A stretch of 64,000 nucleotides of DNA, taken from NCBI GenBank assembly GCA_022376515.1, contig WTXI01000001.1:186001-250000 (forward strand), given 5' to 3'. Made by a program: the position numbers and the translations under genes. Source of the stretch: Lactifluus volemus. Lineage: Eukaryota; Basidiomycota; Agaricomycetes; Russulales; Russulaceae. Below are positions 1-12,344 of the stretch, piece after piece. The notes under the pieces were generated by a model that did not search any database, was not told the DNA's origin, and saw only the letters and a list, made by a program, of their open reading frames with translations. Positions within the stretch are counted from its first letter, which is position 1, and each line of letters starts with the position of its first letter.

Positions 1-719
1 GGGGGATTTGTTCTTCTCACGGCAACTGACAACAAGCCTCATCTACTCAAGGATGAATATGCCATGGCATTCCGCGATTTCATGCTCTCAGAGATCGGCC
101 CTCTCGCTAGCGACTGGAAACCATTGTGTATTCGGTGGGCTAGACTTCGCCTACCGAACCTCCAGGTGGCTCGCGCCGTTTGGAAAGAAGGGGATAGACC
201 GAAAACACCCGAATCTGAGACAGGGCGGTGCTCACGCAATGTTAAGGTGAAGCGCACATCATGCGACGTGACCTCGACGACCTCATTGGCGGTGCACTTA
301 GATTAATTTAGATGGAACCTCCAGATTCGCCGAGATTCAGTTTTATTTTCAAAGCGATCACATTATACGCACACACTTGCAAGCCTACGCACTTGTATCT
401 TTGTGGTCTGAACCGGAGGAACAATTGCTTCGCGACTCACTTGGAACCCTGTATGCTTGCATGTATCATGGCATGAGAAATCTCCGCGTTATCAAAGTCG
501 AAGCGATCGTATCTGTGGTGGCCATGATTCCTCTGAAGCCAAGCGAAGTAGGTACATGTTCACGATATTTCGTGGTGGAAAAACCTGGCTTAGATGCACT
601 CATAATGGGACAAGATAACGATGATATTGTAGCCGCATTGTAATTGAAATGTGCACTGAATGTTATTAATGAATCGTCTTAATTGCATCGCGACTTTGGC
701 AAGAATCTAAGATCTTTGT
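1..719. other. no gene recognised
   Basis: Short overlapping open frames occur on both strands, but none has a recognisable domain or a convincing splice structure. I cannot assign a function to this stretch. Confidence 0.4.
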
Positions 720-3700
720 GTGCACGTGCGATCACTCGAAAGAATTCTGCGTAGAATATGTATGCACGAATATATGCGCATATATCTAAGTGCACACAAT
801 CAATTCAACGACTACTTGTGCTACAGTTACACTCGCGCATACATTCACTCTCATCGTACCTGCTCATTTCGGGGAATATCCCAGACAGTCAGCTGGGCTG
901 ATACACTAATGCCAGCCATAAGGTTGCCCCCCCGACGAGCTCATGCTCGTTTCCATCTCGAAGACCCCCTCACAGCATCTTCCAACTTTGTGGGTGGTAG
1001 CGGGCATGCACAACCAGCTTCTGAAGTCATAGACATATCTGAGACGCAAGTCCTTACGCCATTCCCTATGCCAATTCCGCCCCGCACGGTGAAGACCGTG
1101 GCCGCCGTGCAGACAGACAGTCCCAGGTGCAGCCCATCGCACAAAACACAGGGAGTACAGACGGAGCCCATTAGATACGGCACACAGCGCAGAGTACACC
1201 GTCCTTACCCTCTATACGGCCATCCCAACGCGTCGCATTTGATGCACATCCCCCACCCTTATCGGCCTTATCACCCAATCCCCTGCGCCTTGTGCATGGC
1301 CCACACCTCGCCAAGTGTGCACTCGATTCCCTGTGTGCCGTGCACATGCAATCTCTCACACACAATTCCTTGCACATTGCGCTCAACACACACTGGTCCC
1401 ATTGATCTCGACAAATCTACTGAATCGCCATTCCCCGGTCCGATAGATCCGAATCAGATTGTCATATACGGCCACAGTTTGGCGCAGATCATAAAGGACG
1501 CACAAGAAGATTCTGCAAGGGAAACGATGGAGCGGGTGGCAAATAAGATGGAGGAGATTCTCCCTGGGTCTGAGATAGGTAAGATCATCGCTACATTATA
1601 TACCGATACTTATTTCCGTGCACTCCAGGGAGTCTATACGCAAATGAATCGCAATAAAGGCCCAAAACGCTCACGCACTGTAGATGTATGTCATATCGGT
1701 GGTAGATACAATCACCCGTCAATCCATTCGCTCTATGTTCTCAATACATTTCAATATATAAGTCGTTTCTGCGCGAATTGAATATGATTGAATCCCATTG
1801 AATTCGCACCTACATGGCCAGTATTTCCACTTTCGTCAATGGAATTCATGTGTGCATATATGCGGATACCCCAAGGTTTTGCATCCCCAATTTTACGCAC
1901 ATACACTCTTGCAGGCCCAGACAGACGCCCTCATATTCATATGAATCCCTCTACATATCAAGACCCTTCCTCGCAGAATGCGCTCAGCCCTATCTCGTAC
2001 AGATCAAATAGTTCTCTTGGGTATACATCGTCCGTAGACGACACAGAAGATTTACATGCGCTGGTATGCATGCGTATATGCGGCGCATTCACTAACAAGT
2101 GCCACTTTGCACGTGCATAGGGGAGTCCAATAGTGCTCAGCGCACAGAATCCGAATCTCCTGCGTGCCAGTCACAGAGCACTTATGCGAACTCGGAACCC
2201 AGCATATATCCACCTCTTGGGACTTTATAAAGAGAGCAAGGTGCGGGCAAATACACTCCAGTACGTACCAACGCTCCCTACCCATCTGCGCAATTAATAT
2301 TACTATATTATCTAGGAAGACATACGATAGTCTCATTGATGCACTACGCCAAGGGGGTGGATCAACACATGCGGTGCACCCCAATCAACCTGCTAGCGCT
2401 TCCAGCAATGTCCAAAAGCCCATGCCTCCAATAAAGCGCCAGGAAGACTACCCGAATATCACTTATTGGCGTTTTGAGACATACACAGCAGAGCAAACGC
2501 GACGAGAAAAGAGTGGCGAACACAAGGGACAACGTGGACGGGGGCGTCTTGAAGAAGGCGAGAATGTTTCGTTTTGGTTCCTCCAAGACGAGGCAGGCGA
2601 GGTAATAAACACAGACGAGCTAAAGGAGATTCGCAAGTCCAGTAAACGGTTGTGGCGAGTCCTCTACGACCAGGGGAAACTTGCATGCCCGTGGAAACAA
2701 GTACACCCAGATGTCCAGGAGCAATTCTATGCCGAGATCGAGTCAAAACACCCGTCGCTGCAGCTATGTCACGGGAACTGGAAAGCAAGGAAGGTTTGTA
2801 CTACTGACTTTTCGCACTGGTACAAGAAGCATGCAAATTTAACGGAGCCCATCAAATCTGAGCAAAGTGAATTGCGGGAGAAGGGGACTGTACCCGCAAA
2901 GAGGCACTCTGATGCCATGGATCTCGAAGGATCAAATAAAAGAGCCAAAGGCGAGTCATCATTGCATCATTGCGTCCTTATACATCTATGTGGAATGATC
3001 TATGCGACACAGAGACCGATGAGAGCTCTATTGCTCATCTCCCCAGTGCGTGCGCGCCCCCCTTCTCTGACAGAAAGTGTACGCGTACCTTTATACCATA
3101 CACATAGATCCCCCCCCTTCGCCTACTGCGGCCTCTATCGACCAGAGAGCCCCGATTCAGATACCGAACACTAGCAGGGCTGAGGCTCCCCCCAATAACG
3201 GTGCGTGCGCGCCCCCCTTCTCCAATAGAAAGTGTACGCATACCTTTACACCATACACATAGATCCCCCCCTTCGCCTACTGCAGCCTCTATCGACCAGA
3301 GAGCCCCGATTCAGATACCGAACACAAGCAGGGCTGAGGTTCCCCCCAATAACACAAGACAAGAGCCCGTAGTATGTCGCTACTCTACACGACGCTCACA
3401 CATTGACACTTCAGTTCCACAGAAGATTAGGATCCCTAGACCATTGTAGGTGTCTTATTGCACTCGATATCGATCTACTTACACGGCTTGATCAGCATAC
3501 CTGTCACACGACCTATCTCGACGATCTCCCCCCCGTCTTGCCCTTACTCAGTCAAGCCGCTTCCAACCAACCTGGGCCAGCTTCCGCGACAGAGACAGTA
3601 GGTATGTGGTCTCATAAGCTATTCCTCAACAGCCTCAACGTTGGCACTCATGCGTACTCGTGCAATACACGCCAGAAATAAGCCCCCCCACCCCAATGAT

Positions 3701-4221
3701 TCCGTCTCAGATGCCCGATGAGGTGACGCAGATTGACCCTGTTTTGGTCACCATCTCGGAAGGTGCGATGTAATTCAACGCACAACTACATTCACACTGA
3801 CAAGGATGGCTCAGCGACTCAAATAATACCAGACGCGCAAGTTAATACACCATCAGTACCGATTTCACAACCAGCTGAAGCCAATGTCGAGCCTAACGTC
3901 CACCCGACTTCATCAAAGAGGCAGATTCCAATGCGCGCGAACAATTCCTTATCAGCGCGGTAAGTAGGTCCATCTAATTTAATAAAATCTATCTAACCTC
4001 GCCTCCAGGAATTTATTCGCGATAGACTATCTCAAAGAACACCCCAATATCACGCGGGAAGACTTCTCTATTGTATGGGACACACTAGAACCAGAGACAA
4101 TTACAGTGGGTACTAATATCATTATTGCTCGTCCAATCTCTTAACAAACATATCGAAGCGGTACAAACAAATGGAACAAGACGCGAAAAAGGACAAGAAA
4201 GGCAAGAAAGGCAAGAAATAA
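720..4221 (+). CDS. hypothetical multi-exon protein, HMG-like C-terminal segment
   Basis: I do not recognise this gene as a named family. Three coding blocks on one strand look like parts of one model. The first (about 720-1676) is His/Pro/Cys-rich and ends in a helical segment around IKDAQEDSARETMERV. The second (about 2314-2970) is charged, begins near PPIKRQEDYPNITYW, and has a Trp-rich C-terminal part with WYKKHAN. The third joins across a clear intron (donor GTAAGT at 3960, acceptor CTCCAG before 4010) and reads RNLFAIDYLKEHPNITREDF followed, after another intron, by RYKQMEQDAKKDKKGKK and a stop at 4219-4221. The last part resembles the second half of an HMG box (hydrophobic helix, W, then a KYQ-like motif), so DNA binding is possible. 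The 5' start and the exons between 1.7 and 2.3 kb and between 3.0 and 3.7 kb are unresolved. It could also be two neighbouring genes. Confidence 0.4.
770..785. repeat. 16-bp perfect palindrome
   Basis: The bases ATATATGCGCATATAT form a perfect inverted repeat without spacer near the 5' part of the first hypothetical gene. A related palindrome occurs at 9667-9686. The function is unknown and it may be chance in AT-rich DNA. Confidence 0.6.
3046..3351. repeat. 155-bp direct tandem duplication
   Basis: Two adjacent copies start at 3046 and 3201, both beginning GTGCGTGCGCGCCCCCCTTC and ending in a segment containing CCGATTCAGATACCGAACAC and CCCCCCAATAAC. They differ at only a few positions (for example TCTGACAG against TCCAATAG, and the length of one C run), so the duplication is recent. 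The unit contains a GTACGC sequence that could serve as a splice donor. Confidence 0.85.
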
Positions 4222-4369
4222 CAATGGTATGTACACTACAAGTTATTCTCATTCTATTGCACTCATGACACGCTCACAGCACTCGCACGCGTTCACTGTT
4301 TCTCGACTTGCTACTTTAGATGCGCTCAAGCGGGGGGCGGGCCGGGACGAGGTATCTCTTGATCGCGAT

Positions 4370-4720
4370 TCAATCGAGCTATATTAAAATTGAATGAGAT
4401 TGATCAAAATTAAATACGTTGTATTGTAAATAAAACAAAATCAATTCGATTCAATCAAAATCAAATTATCTATTCAATTCGATTCAATCTAATTCAAAAT
4501 GACTGTTCAATTCAATTCAATAGAATTGGATCGGATTCAACGCGCGTAATCAAAAGAAATCGATCCAATTCAATTCCATTTGGTCCGGAATTCAAATAAA
4601 TTCGAATAACTTAAATTGTCTTAAATCCGGATTGAATCAAACCTATTTGTCTGCTCAAATTTTGATCAAAATTGAAATAAATCAAATTACCTAAAATTAC
4701 TTAAAATTACTTCAATCGAT
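4370..4720. repeat. AT-rich tract of degenerate ATTCAAT/ATTGAAT motifs
   Basis: Roughly 350 bp are built from loosely repeated ATTCAAT, TTCAATT and AAAATCAAAT motifs on both strands, with short inverted repeats such as GAATTC and AATTGAATT. No reading frame spans it. It looks like a low-complexity or decayed repeat 3' of the first gene. I see nothing else between 4222 and 4820. Confidence 0.7.
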
Positions 4721-4820
4721 TTTTGACTGGGGCTGATGATGGACATGATATCAAATCTGATCTGAGCCATTGGTGTGCAAACATTTTTCTAACATTCAAT
4801 AGGGTAACGACTAAATACAG

Positions 4821-5455
4821 CTACAACCAACCGGCTTGACGAAGGAGAGTACGCGTTCGAGGTGTGTCTGGCTTAATCTCCCCATTCAATGGTGCAAAAT
4901 GTTTCCTAATGCGCTTGCGGAATATTACAGGGTAGAATAGCCCTCTTTCTACAAGACAAATCATTTTTTGGCGTCTCGACTCGTCGAGTTCTGGGATGAA
5001 GCCATACCTGTCGGGTTGGACCACGCTTGACGCTCGCGCTGGATACTTTTCCAGGATGCCAGTTCCCTCCTTCAGTTCGTATCCACACATTATCACCCAT
5101 CTAAACAACGATCAGTATACCTTTTCGTGGACGAATGAAGTTCGCTAACTTGGAACGCATATGGCCACGGGTCATCCAGATCGTCTGGACCAGGCTCAAT
5201 GGATGCTGCGTCCAGGTCAAGCTTCTCGTCAAAGGGCTTAGAAGAGTCCAAGTCGTTGGAACCATTGGATGAGGACTCGCTCTCCTCGGGGGTTTGCCCT
5301 CTGATCGAAGTCCGAGACAATCGTGGGCGTCTAGGCGAGACGGAGAATGGGGGACAGGCACCACCGTCACATTGATAGGGTTTTGTCGAGCTCTCCAGCT
5401 GGGTGTGTACGGGTATCGCCGATACATCCTTGATCCATTGTTCAGTGCGGTCCAT
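4821..5455 (-). CDS. SH3-like hypothetical protein, apparent frame break
   Basis: The N-terminal exon (start ATG 5455-5453) reads MDRTEQWIKDVSAIPVHTQL, then an acidic Ser/Glu/Asp linker ending PWPYAFQ. A 49-bp intron (GTTAGC..TTTAG) joins to MGDNVWIRTEGGNWHPGKV, which looks like a small beta-barrel (SH3/Tudor/KOW-type) entry strand. After a second intron (GTATGG..CTTGTAG) the C-terminus continues as LFYPVIFRKRIRKHFAPLNG and ends LRQAGWL. The last join needs one extra base near 4936-4948 to stay in frame. I recall similar single-domain proteins with a WFAPL or YFAPL motif as abundant in Rhizoctonia-like fungi, but no biochemical role is known to me. Either a recent pseudogene or a one-base sequence error would explain the break. 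Confidence 0.55.
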
Positions 5456-6890
5456 GTTCGGAATGTTGTGAGTCTCAAAGGGATGAACTATAGTTCAATG
5501 ACAGGCGGGGGAATTCAAGTTATTAGTGACGCAATTAAATTTGGGGACCGAGGTCCTTATATACCGGATTCTGTGGCTACGCGATGGCCTGGACATAACG
5601 GGGCCGAACATAGCAAACAACACAATCAAACGTTTTTGTTCAACAGATCACATTGAATGGTGTGTGATCCATGATTTTCCGCCGGCTCAAGCGGTGAATC
5701 CACTGCACTGCATCATGGCAAAGCCCCAATGCCAGCAGGCCATAAACAGAGTATAGCCTTGCTTTTTTTCGTGCAGGGAGTGGTTACAAACCCTTTTAGC
5801 CGTATTATTTGGGTGGGACTTGGCGCTAACGAAAGAAACGGCGTTGCTAGCAAAAAGACAAGGCCATCATTTCCTTTTATGGAGCAATAATAGCGAGCGG
5901 CCTTCTCAGGAGAACCACGATGATACATATAATTGAATTGACTGAACTTCACTATGTATTGTACTGATTGGACGGCGATCATTGTGACGGTAGGTTAGTG
6001 TGTCCGAGTCACGGTATGCAGTAGTTCGCGCTAAGGCCACAATTTGTTGTGGGTGCGTTGCTGTGGAGTTTCTTACCCAACAATGGGTCTTGGAGTAGAA
6101 TTACCAGCAGGTCCACCGCGCGCTAGTCACATTGGGTACCATTGTTTCGTTCGCCAGCTCAGGTTGACCACGAGCCAAATCAAACCCGACGGCATGTTTG
6201 ACAGAGAATTTGCAGTGTAGACACATCTTTCTAAATCCCGCGTTTCAAGTTGGTCCTCACCGCTCCGCTTGAATGCCCGGAAACTAGGCCGGAATGTGCC
6301 AAAATGCGGCGTAGGGTTCCCAGTGAGTCAGTGACAGATATGAGGTGTAATAGCTTTTCTTTGGCTGGTCCACAGCCTGAGTTTCCGTGCCGTGCCTGCA
6401 GCGGGACATTCTTCACCGGTTATTTGGTCAAAGTTATCATAGTCCGGGGCGCTAGGCACATCCCGGTGCCATACCCGATCCCGATACCTGACACCGGACA
6501 CCGTTGATTGGTCGTTGAAGGCGTATCAGAGCCACGATAACTTACGCTAAGCAGGTGGCAGTGAGAAGATTAGGGAAGTCCCACCCAAAGTTCGCGGCCT
6601 CACCAAAGCCACAACCGCGAGTGTGTGGAGTCCATCACGAGGGCGTGGCATCAATTCTTGAGAGCACGCGAACTCTGCTAGATGTATGTACCAGAGTCAT
6701 GAGGATGGCCAATGGATCTAGGTTGCCTCCCCTGACGTGAACGCGTGCTAGCCATGAGTATCACAGGGATCTGGATATTGGCGACAAACATAATACATGC
6801 ATGAATGCGTGGTCGGTGGGAGTGGGAGAAATGAAACGATCCGAAAAAATATAATAAAAAAAGATAGTTCGTCTTTCGTATGCGTAATCG
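5456..6890. other. 1.4-kb intergenic stretch, no gene seen
   Basis: Only short open frames are present on either strand, without recognisable domains, splice-linked exons or repeats. It separates the start of the SH3-like gene (-) from the 3' end of VPS4 (-). Confidence 0.5.
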
Positions 6891-8638
6891 TCATGCACCA
6901 TCAGCCCCTGAAGAGAGATATTAAACCAGGGTGTGAGGTAACGATGGCCACAGGACGTACCGCTCTCTTTGGTCCATTCGTCATGTTTTCTGATATCGTC
7001 TTCGGTGACTGTCGGCCGTACGCTCTCCAGCGACTTTATAAAGTCGGTAAAACGCAATGGTGGCTCCTGCAGTTCATCACTCTCGACCTGTGTCCAGTTT
7101 TTCTCAACAGCTGCGGAATCTCCAGGCGAACAGGGTGTCCATTTGATGATGGCAGAGTCTGGGTCGGGTTGGACAGGCTTGAAATGTGTGGCCGAGAGGA
7201 CTTTTCGGACGGGTTGCATAAGAGCATCGCGCACAACGACGGCAATATCAGAGCCAGAGTAGCTAGGAAGCAAGACTTAGGCAAGAAGAGCTCGCGTTAC
7301 GGCAATCACAGACTTACCCTTCAGACCGTATTGCTAACGTGCGGTAATCCTTTGGTGTGAGCTCACACGGAGTCGATCCAATATGTATCTCAAACATGCG
7401 CTTCCTAGCGTCGGTGCCAGGGAGTGGAATGTATATTCGCTTTTCGAATCTTCGGAAATGACAACCTCAGCCTTCAAAAATACATTTTTGGAAAGGAGCT
7501 CACCGTCGCTTGATGGCAGGATCTAATTGCCATGGGATATTCGTGGCACCGAGCACCAGCACGCCAGTGTCATCGTGGCCAACGCCATTCATTTGTACGA
7601 GGAACTCCGTTTTAATCCGCCGGGAGCCCTCAGACTCGCCCTCATTCCGAGTACCGGCAAGCGAGTCCACTTCGTCTATGAAAATGATAGCAGGTTTTGA
7701 TTCGCGAGCCATCTGAAAGAGTTGCTTGACGAGTCTGCGGGCATCGCACGCACATGAGGAGGACCCATCTATCCTAACAGATGAAAAAGACACGCACCGT
7801 TCCGAATCTCCCTGCCACTTGCTCACAAGATCACTAGAACTAACACTGAAGAACGTGCTCTTCGCCTCCGTCGCTACCGCCTTGGCCAGGTAACTCTTCC
7901 CTGTTCCCGGTGGCCCATAAAGCAAGATACCTCGCCACGGAGTGCGCTTTCCGGTGAACAAATGCGGGAACTTGATCGGCAAGATGACAGCTTCCTTCAA
8001 CGACTCCTTGGCCACCTCAAGCCCAGCGACGTCATCCCATCGGATGTTCGGCTTGTCTACGAGGATCGCGCTCGTGAGGCCTGCACGAAGCTTCTTCACC
8101 TCGGGATCTTGGTCACCATCCTCGTCGTCCTTTCTGTGATGCCGGGTGTAGGCGCCCTCGTTCCGTTCCGGACGAAGCGAGAGAAAAGAGGGCTTACTTC
8201 TTGCCTTCGCCCTCAGGCCCTCCATTTGCCATCCCGTTCGCGCCTATCGCTCGTCGTGCGCGTTTTTCGCCTGTCTGTGAGAGGTGTTCCTTGAGCTGTT
8301 CGGCGCGGCCAAGGTACTCTGCAATCTTGGCCCTGATCAACGCTTTCGAACGTTCGTTTTTCTCGTCTACGCATTCAATCCCAATTTAGTCGAGATTTTT
8401 TTTCCTTGCGATACAACAGAGTAAAAAATAGGATAGACAAACATTTAAGCGCAAGCATGAAGTAGTCGAGGGCATTCTGGTACTGTTTGTACGCTTCAGG
8501 GTAGTTCTGCTTCTTGTCTTCGTCGATTGCAATCTGCACAAGCTCGATTGCACGCTGGTCGCAAATATAGTATCGTCAGCTCGGGGAGCAAGTGGCATAA
8601 CAATATAGCAAGTTTACGTCTAGGTTGGCGCTTGACAT
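6891..8638 (-). CDS. VPS4: Vps4 AAA ATPase (ESCRT disassembly)
   Basis: Vps4 hydrolyses ATP to disassemble ESCRT-III polymers on endosomes, in multivesicular-body sorting, cytokinesis and nuclear envelope repair. Eight exons can be read. MSSANLD joins across an intron to the MIT domain ([20 protein letters not shown], then [19 protein letters not shown]). A short linker follows, then the AAA core with Walker A GPPGTGKS, Walker [13 protein letters not shown], sensor GATNIPW and the arginine-finger region [16 protein letters not shown]. The Vps4-specific C-terminal helix [14 protein letters not shown] is joined by a last 55-60-bp intron to ADGA and a TGA stop at 6891-6893, the usual family ending. 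The start at 8638 gives the standard N-terminus. An apparent start inside intron 3 (near 8225) is an artefact of reading through introns. The length of about 430 residues is normal and no break was seen. Confidence 0.95.
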
Positions 8639-9633
8639 TGTGACGGAAACAAATGGGGACTTTGAGAGATACAGCGGCGGCCACTCGGATACCAGACAGA
8701 GACGCCGGTCCGAGAAATATCATCTCACTGGATTATAATAACTCGGGCCGTTCCCCGTCATCAGCTGCACACGCTCAGCAAGGCTTTTGCGTCTGCAGCT
8801 CCGAGTGATCGGAATGGTCAGCCTCGACTCTGCAACCCGGATTGGATTGAAAACGTCACTCGATCAGCTGCCCGTACTAGTCCCAGTCTTCTCATCACAA
8901 TGCATCTACTATTTGCTCAGGCGGCTGCGCGCCACAATCACCGAGAGAAGTAGGTCCAGCTTCTTGGAATGTAAGCGGTTTAATTGCGGTTGCTTTGCTC
9001 TATCTATCGGCTATCGAAACGAAGCGAGCGACCACCGGGGTCTATTTACAGAAACGTCAACACCACGCATTTTATTTTTCCGATGCCGCAACATACAGTT
9101 CGCTGCTTCCGCGAGCCCACAACAGGCGAGCGCAGAGAGGCACGCGCAATTAATCTTGCATTCACATGATGTCCGAAGTTGTATGCCGTAGCACGTTTGT
9201 GTTTTCTATCGAAGACATTGTTTCTGCGCAGAATGTCACGTTATGTCGACAGGGTCGACGGGCTGAGCCGAGTTAGGGGCCTTATTAACGATCCGTTCTG
9301 GCTGCCCCCTTTTTCCTTCGATAGGGCAATGCCCTGTTTCAGAGGTGCATATGGGTGTGACATGCGGTGGGATTGACCCCACGCCCACGGTGACTTATTG
9401 GAACAACTCGCTCCGTCGTGCTAAAGCCGTGTCTCCCCTCAATCGATGTGGTAGACGAGTCTAGTAAGGATTCCTAGCTTCACAACTCGGGCATTAAAAG
9501 AAGTACACTGAGGTGGCGAACGCAAGATAGACGAGAAGGGCAGAAAATCACGACGCGCAATTACACGAAAGTAAGGCAGGAGTGAAGAAACAAAACAAAG
9601 ATTGGGTCCAATCCAAAGACAAGAATTATCTCT
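8639..9633. other. upstream region of VPS4, no gene seen
   Basis: This stretch lies between the VPS4 start and the 3' end of the HAL-type kinase. Both genes are on the minus strand, so it holds the VPS4 promoter and the kinase 3' flank. I see no domain-bearing frame, RNA gene or repeat. Confidence 0.5.
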
Positions 9634-11496
9634 TCACCCACGCATTACCGTCTGCGCCAAGTTCTGCGCATATACATGTATATGCGTGGGCTTCGAGACC
9701 ATGTGACATACCTCAATGGTTTGTATCCATGGATGCGACATGCACTCCTCAATCATTGCGCGCTGCTTCGGGTCGGGCTCAAGCATACGGCGTATAAGGG
9801 TACGACAAGCACGAGGATTGAGGTTGTTGATCGTTGGGGGTGTGGCGCTCTGCTGAGGGTTTGCGCATGCGGATGCGTATGCCGCGTACAAGCCATCAGA
9901 TGTCTGTGCCACACGCCAAGGCAGCTCCTGGAAGTGCAGGCAGTAGTATACAATAGCAACTGCCCAGATGTCGACCAAGCGAGCGTCATATGCTACAAAT
10001 GCCATGTGTTCAGAGATGCAACAAGGGACCATAATAAGTTTCAGCTTACGTTTGCCGAGGAACTGCTCAGGAGCAATATAAGGCTCACTGCCACATAGAC
10101 CAGATGACATATGTACCGTTGCCTCCCAGGGCAGACGATATACTGTTGATGCGCCATAATCCCCAATCTGATATTCATGAGTGTCGGACAGCACGCGAGA
10201 TTCCACACGACCCACCTTCAGGTGACCCTTGTTACTGAAAAATATATTCTCAGGCTTGATGTCGCGGTGGGCGACACCCTGTGAATGGAGATACGATAAG
10301 CCTTGCAGTATTTGTCTGAAACAACACTCGATTTCGCTCGGAGACATGTGCCCTCTCTTGATGGCGGCGTAGAGATCACCACCTGGACAGAACTCCATGA
10401 CCTCGCACCAGTGTTGGTTCTCATCTTGAACAAGGTCGACGGTCTCGACAATGTTGATATGGTGCAATGTGGATGATATGCAAAATTCGGCGGTAAGTTT
10501 CTTCACGTATTCCTTTTCCGACTCATTCTTGCGTCGCTTTCGGAACTCCTGCCAAGCATAATGAGATTACTAAAATCGCCGAGTCAAAAAAGGGATCACC
10601 TTAACGGCATATAGCTTCTCTTCACTTCGATCCCATTTGTGCGCAAGCCGCACCACGGAGGTAGCGCCTTTACCAATGGCGACACGTTCACAAGTACCAT
10701 ATTTCTGCAAAAAACTTCCCGTGCTCTCTCCAGCAACCGATTTTGGGCCGCCTTCAGAATCAGACTTCCTACTGCTCGCTGACGAGCGCGCGGACGACTT
10801 GCGAGTAAGTTTAGGTGCCGAACCAAGGAAGTCCTTGAAATGTGACTTGAAGCTGCTATCGGTAGAATGGACGGATGAAGGGCCCCTGGGGCGAGAGGCG
10901 GGGCTTTGGTCGACGGGGGTCACCGGGGCAGATCGACCTTTCTTGGAACCATTAGTGAGCCCGAAGTCAGCTGATGACGGTAACAGCGAGGACAGATCCG
11001 GTTTGGTGCCCGACATACTAGGCGCCCTGCTAGGAGGCTGGCTGGGCGGCCTGCTCGGTGGGCGTGTTGGAGGAGCGCTCCATGGATTGTCCTCTGATGG
11101 AGAAGGCGAGCTTGTGGGTGACGACGAGGTGGACGTTGCCGTTGAACAAGACGCCTGCAGTTGGATAGATGGCGGAGGGAGGACGAGTGGTTCTAAGCCG
11201 CTGTGGGCATTGCCGGCTTCCCTGAACGAGGTACTGTGATCAGGGGAAGAGGGTGATATAGACAGCCTCCGTTGTGTGTGATTGGCATTGCCGTTTGGAA
11301 GCGAATGCAGTCCGGAGTTCTTTGGATGAGACAAGTCTGTTGCGGTGGGTTTAATGAGATCGTTAGAGAGGGTAGCTTCCGAGGGTCGTGGAGTTGCAAT
11401 GGACCGCTTTCTGTCACCATTAGGTGGCTCTGAACTGTCCTGGCCGTCGCCTTCTGAGGAGGCTTGGGTAGTGTCAGGAGCATCTGTGAGAGCCAT
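9634..11496 (-). CDS. HAL4/SAT4-type serine/threonine protein kinase
   Basis: Kinases of this fungal family regulate ion homeostasis and nutrient transporters at the plasma membrane (Hal4/Hal5 act on Trk K+ transport in yeast). A long Ser/Pro-rich N-terminus of about 260 residues starts MALTDAPDTT at 11496. The kinase domain has glycine loop IGKGATSVVRL, lysine in LYAVK, and the family-typical EFRKRRKNESEKEYVKK joined by a clean intron (10599-10549). It continues with VAHRDIKPEN, a DYG in place of DFG (IGDYGAS), the activation-segment end CGSEPYIAPE, and IWAVAIVYYCLHFQELPW. Two further short introns (before IGDYGAS and before YDARLVDIW) restore the frame. The end KPTHIHVYAQ matches the family C-terminus, so I read no intron there. 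An in-frame ATG exists at 11730, but the Ser/Pro-poor segment behind it looks like 5' UTR. Confidence 0.9.
9667..9686. repeat. 20-bp perfect palindrome in kinase 3' coding end
   Basis: CGCATATACATGTATATGCG is a perfect inverted repeat. It falls inside the codons for the conserved THIHVYA tail of the kinase, so coding constraint may explain it partly. It resembles the palindrome at 770-785. Confidence 0.7.
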
Positions 11497-12344
11497 CGAC
11501 GTATATGGGAATGGATGCAGTAGTGAAGGAGGGAAGAGGGGAACTTTGAGAAGAAGAAAGGCTGGGAGTGTTGAAGACGAGCGAGGGTATTGGAATGAGA
11601 GAGGAGTCGTCAAGGGATGGAGCGTTGTGGGGACGCGATTTATTGAGACATCATGGTGAAGGTCACGTTCAAGTGAGGCAGGCTGTGTCGAGTCGAGTCG
11701 AGTCGAAACTTTACAGTAATGTTTTGTCAAAATCTAGAAGCCTCCAGTGCCAGTGGGGCACAGACCACTGACTGTCGAAGGACAATGATTTCAACTCCCC
11801 CCAAAATCTCGTAAATATATATTTTTTAACTATTACATAACCTGATGCAGCTTTCTAAACTCCGGTATTAGGCAACTGTTTGCACTTACCCAGCCGATCC
11901 ACAACCCACAACCGTACTTTATCGTAGTACAGAGGCTTGTGGATGTGGTCCGCACAAATTCCGTTTGAACCGTTTCTCACACCCTGTCTCGAATGCCACT
12001 AGTAGCTAGCCAACTCTGGGCATCTCCAACTCTCATGTCACACCCGGGGAAATCTTTTGCAAATTAAGAGTCCTTTTCGCCATTGTGGGACCGACGAGAC
12101 CGACAGATGGAACGTGCTGAAAGGGGTCGTTGTTTACGTGGAAGGAAGTACGGGCCGGTAAATTGTGAGAACGACTGTTATAGTCGATTAAGGTTCAGCC
12201 ACAGTGGTGAGGAGTGGCAACCGACAACAAACTTGGTCTGCAAACTGGCCAACACCCCACTCATTCTCAAGAACAAGGTCAGCTAGCATCGGTCTTCCCT
12301 GATTTCTCTCTCTTCAGCACTCACTAAATCCAAAAGACACGACG
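11497..12344. promoter_or_regulatory. divergent intergenic region, kinase / eL19
   Basis: The HAL-type kinase runs left and eL19 runs right from this 850-bp gap, which must contain both promoters. The 200 bp just upstream of the kinase ATG are pyrimidine-rich on the minus strand, as is common for fungal 5' UTRs. I could not identify a specific binding site with confidence. Confidence 0.5.

Noticed and set aside
7500..8225. A 241-residue frame with a Met start inside VPS4
   Set aside because: It reads through introns 3 and 4. The true N-terminus is MSSANLD at 8638.
11497..11730. Upstream in-frame start of the HAL-type kinase at 11730
   Set aside because: The added segment is pyrimidine-rich 5' UTR-like sequence. 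MALTDAPD at 11496 is a better start.
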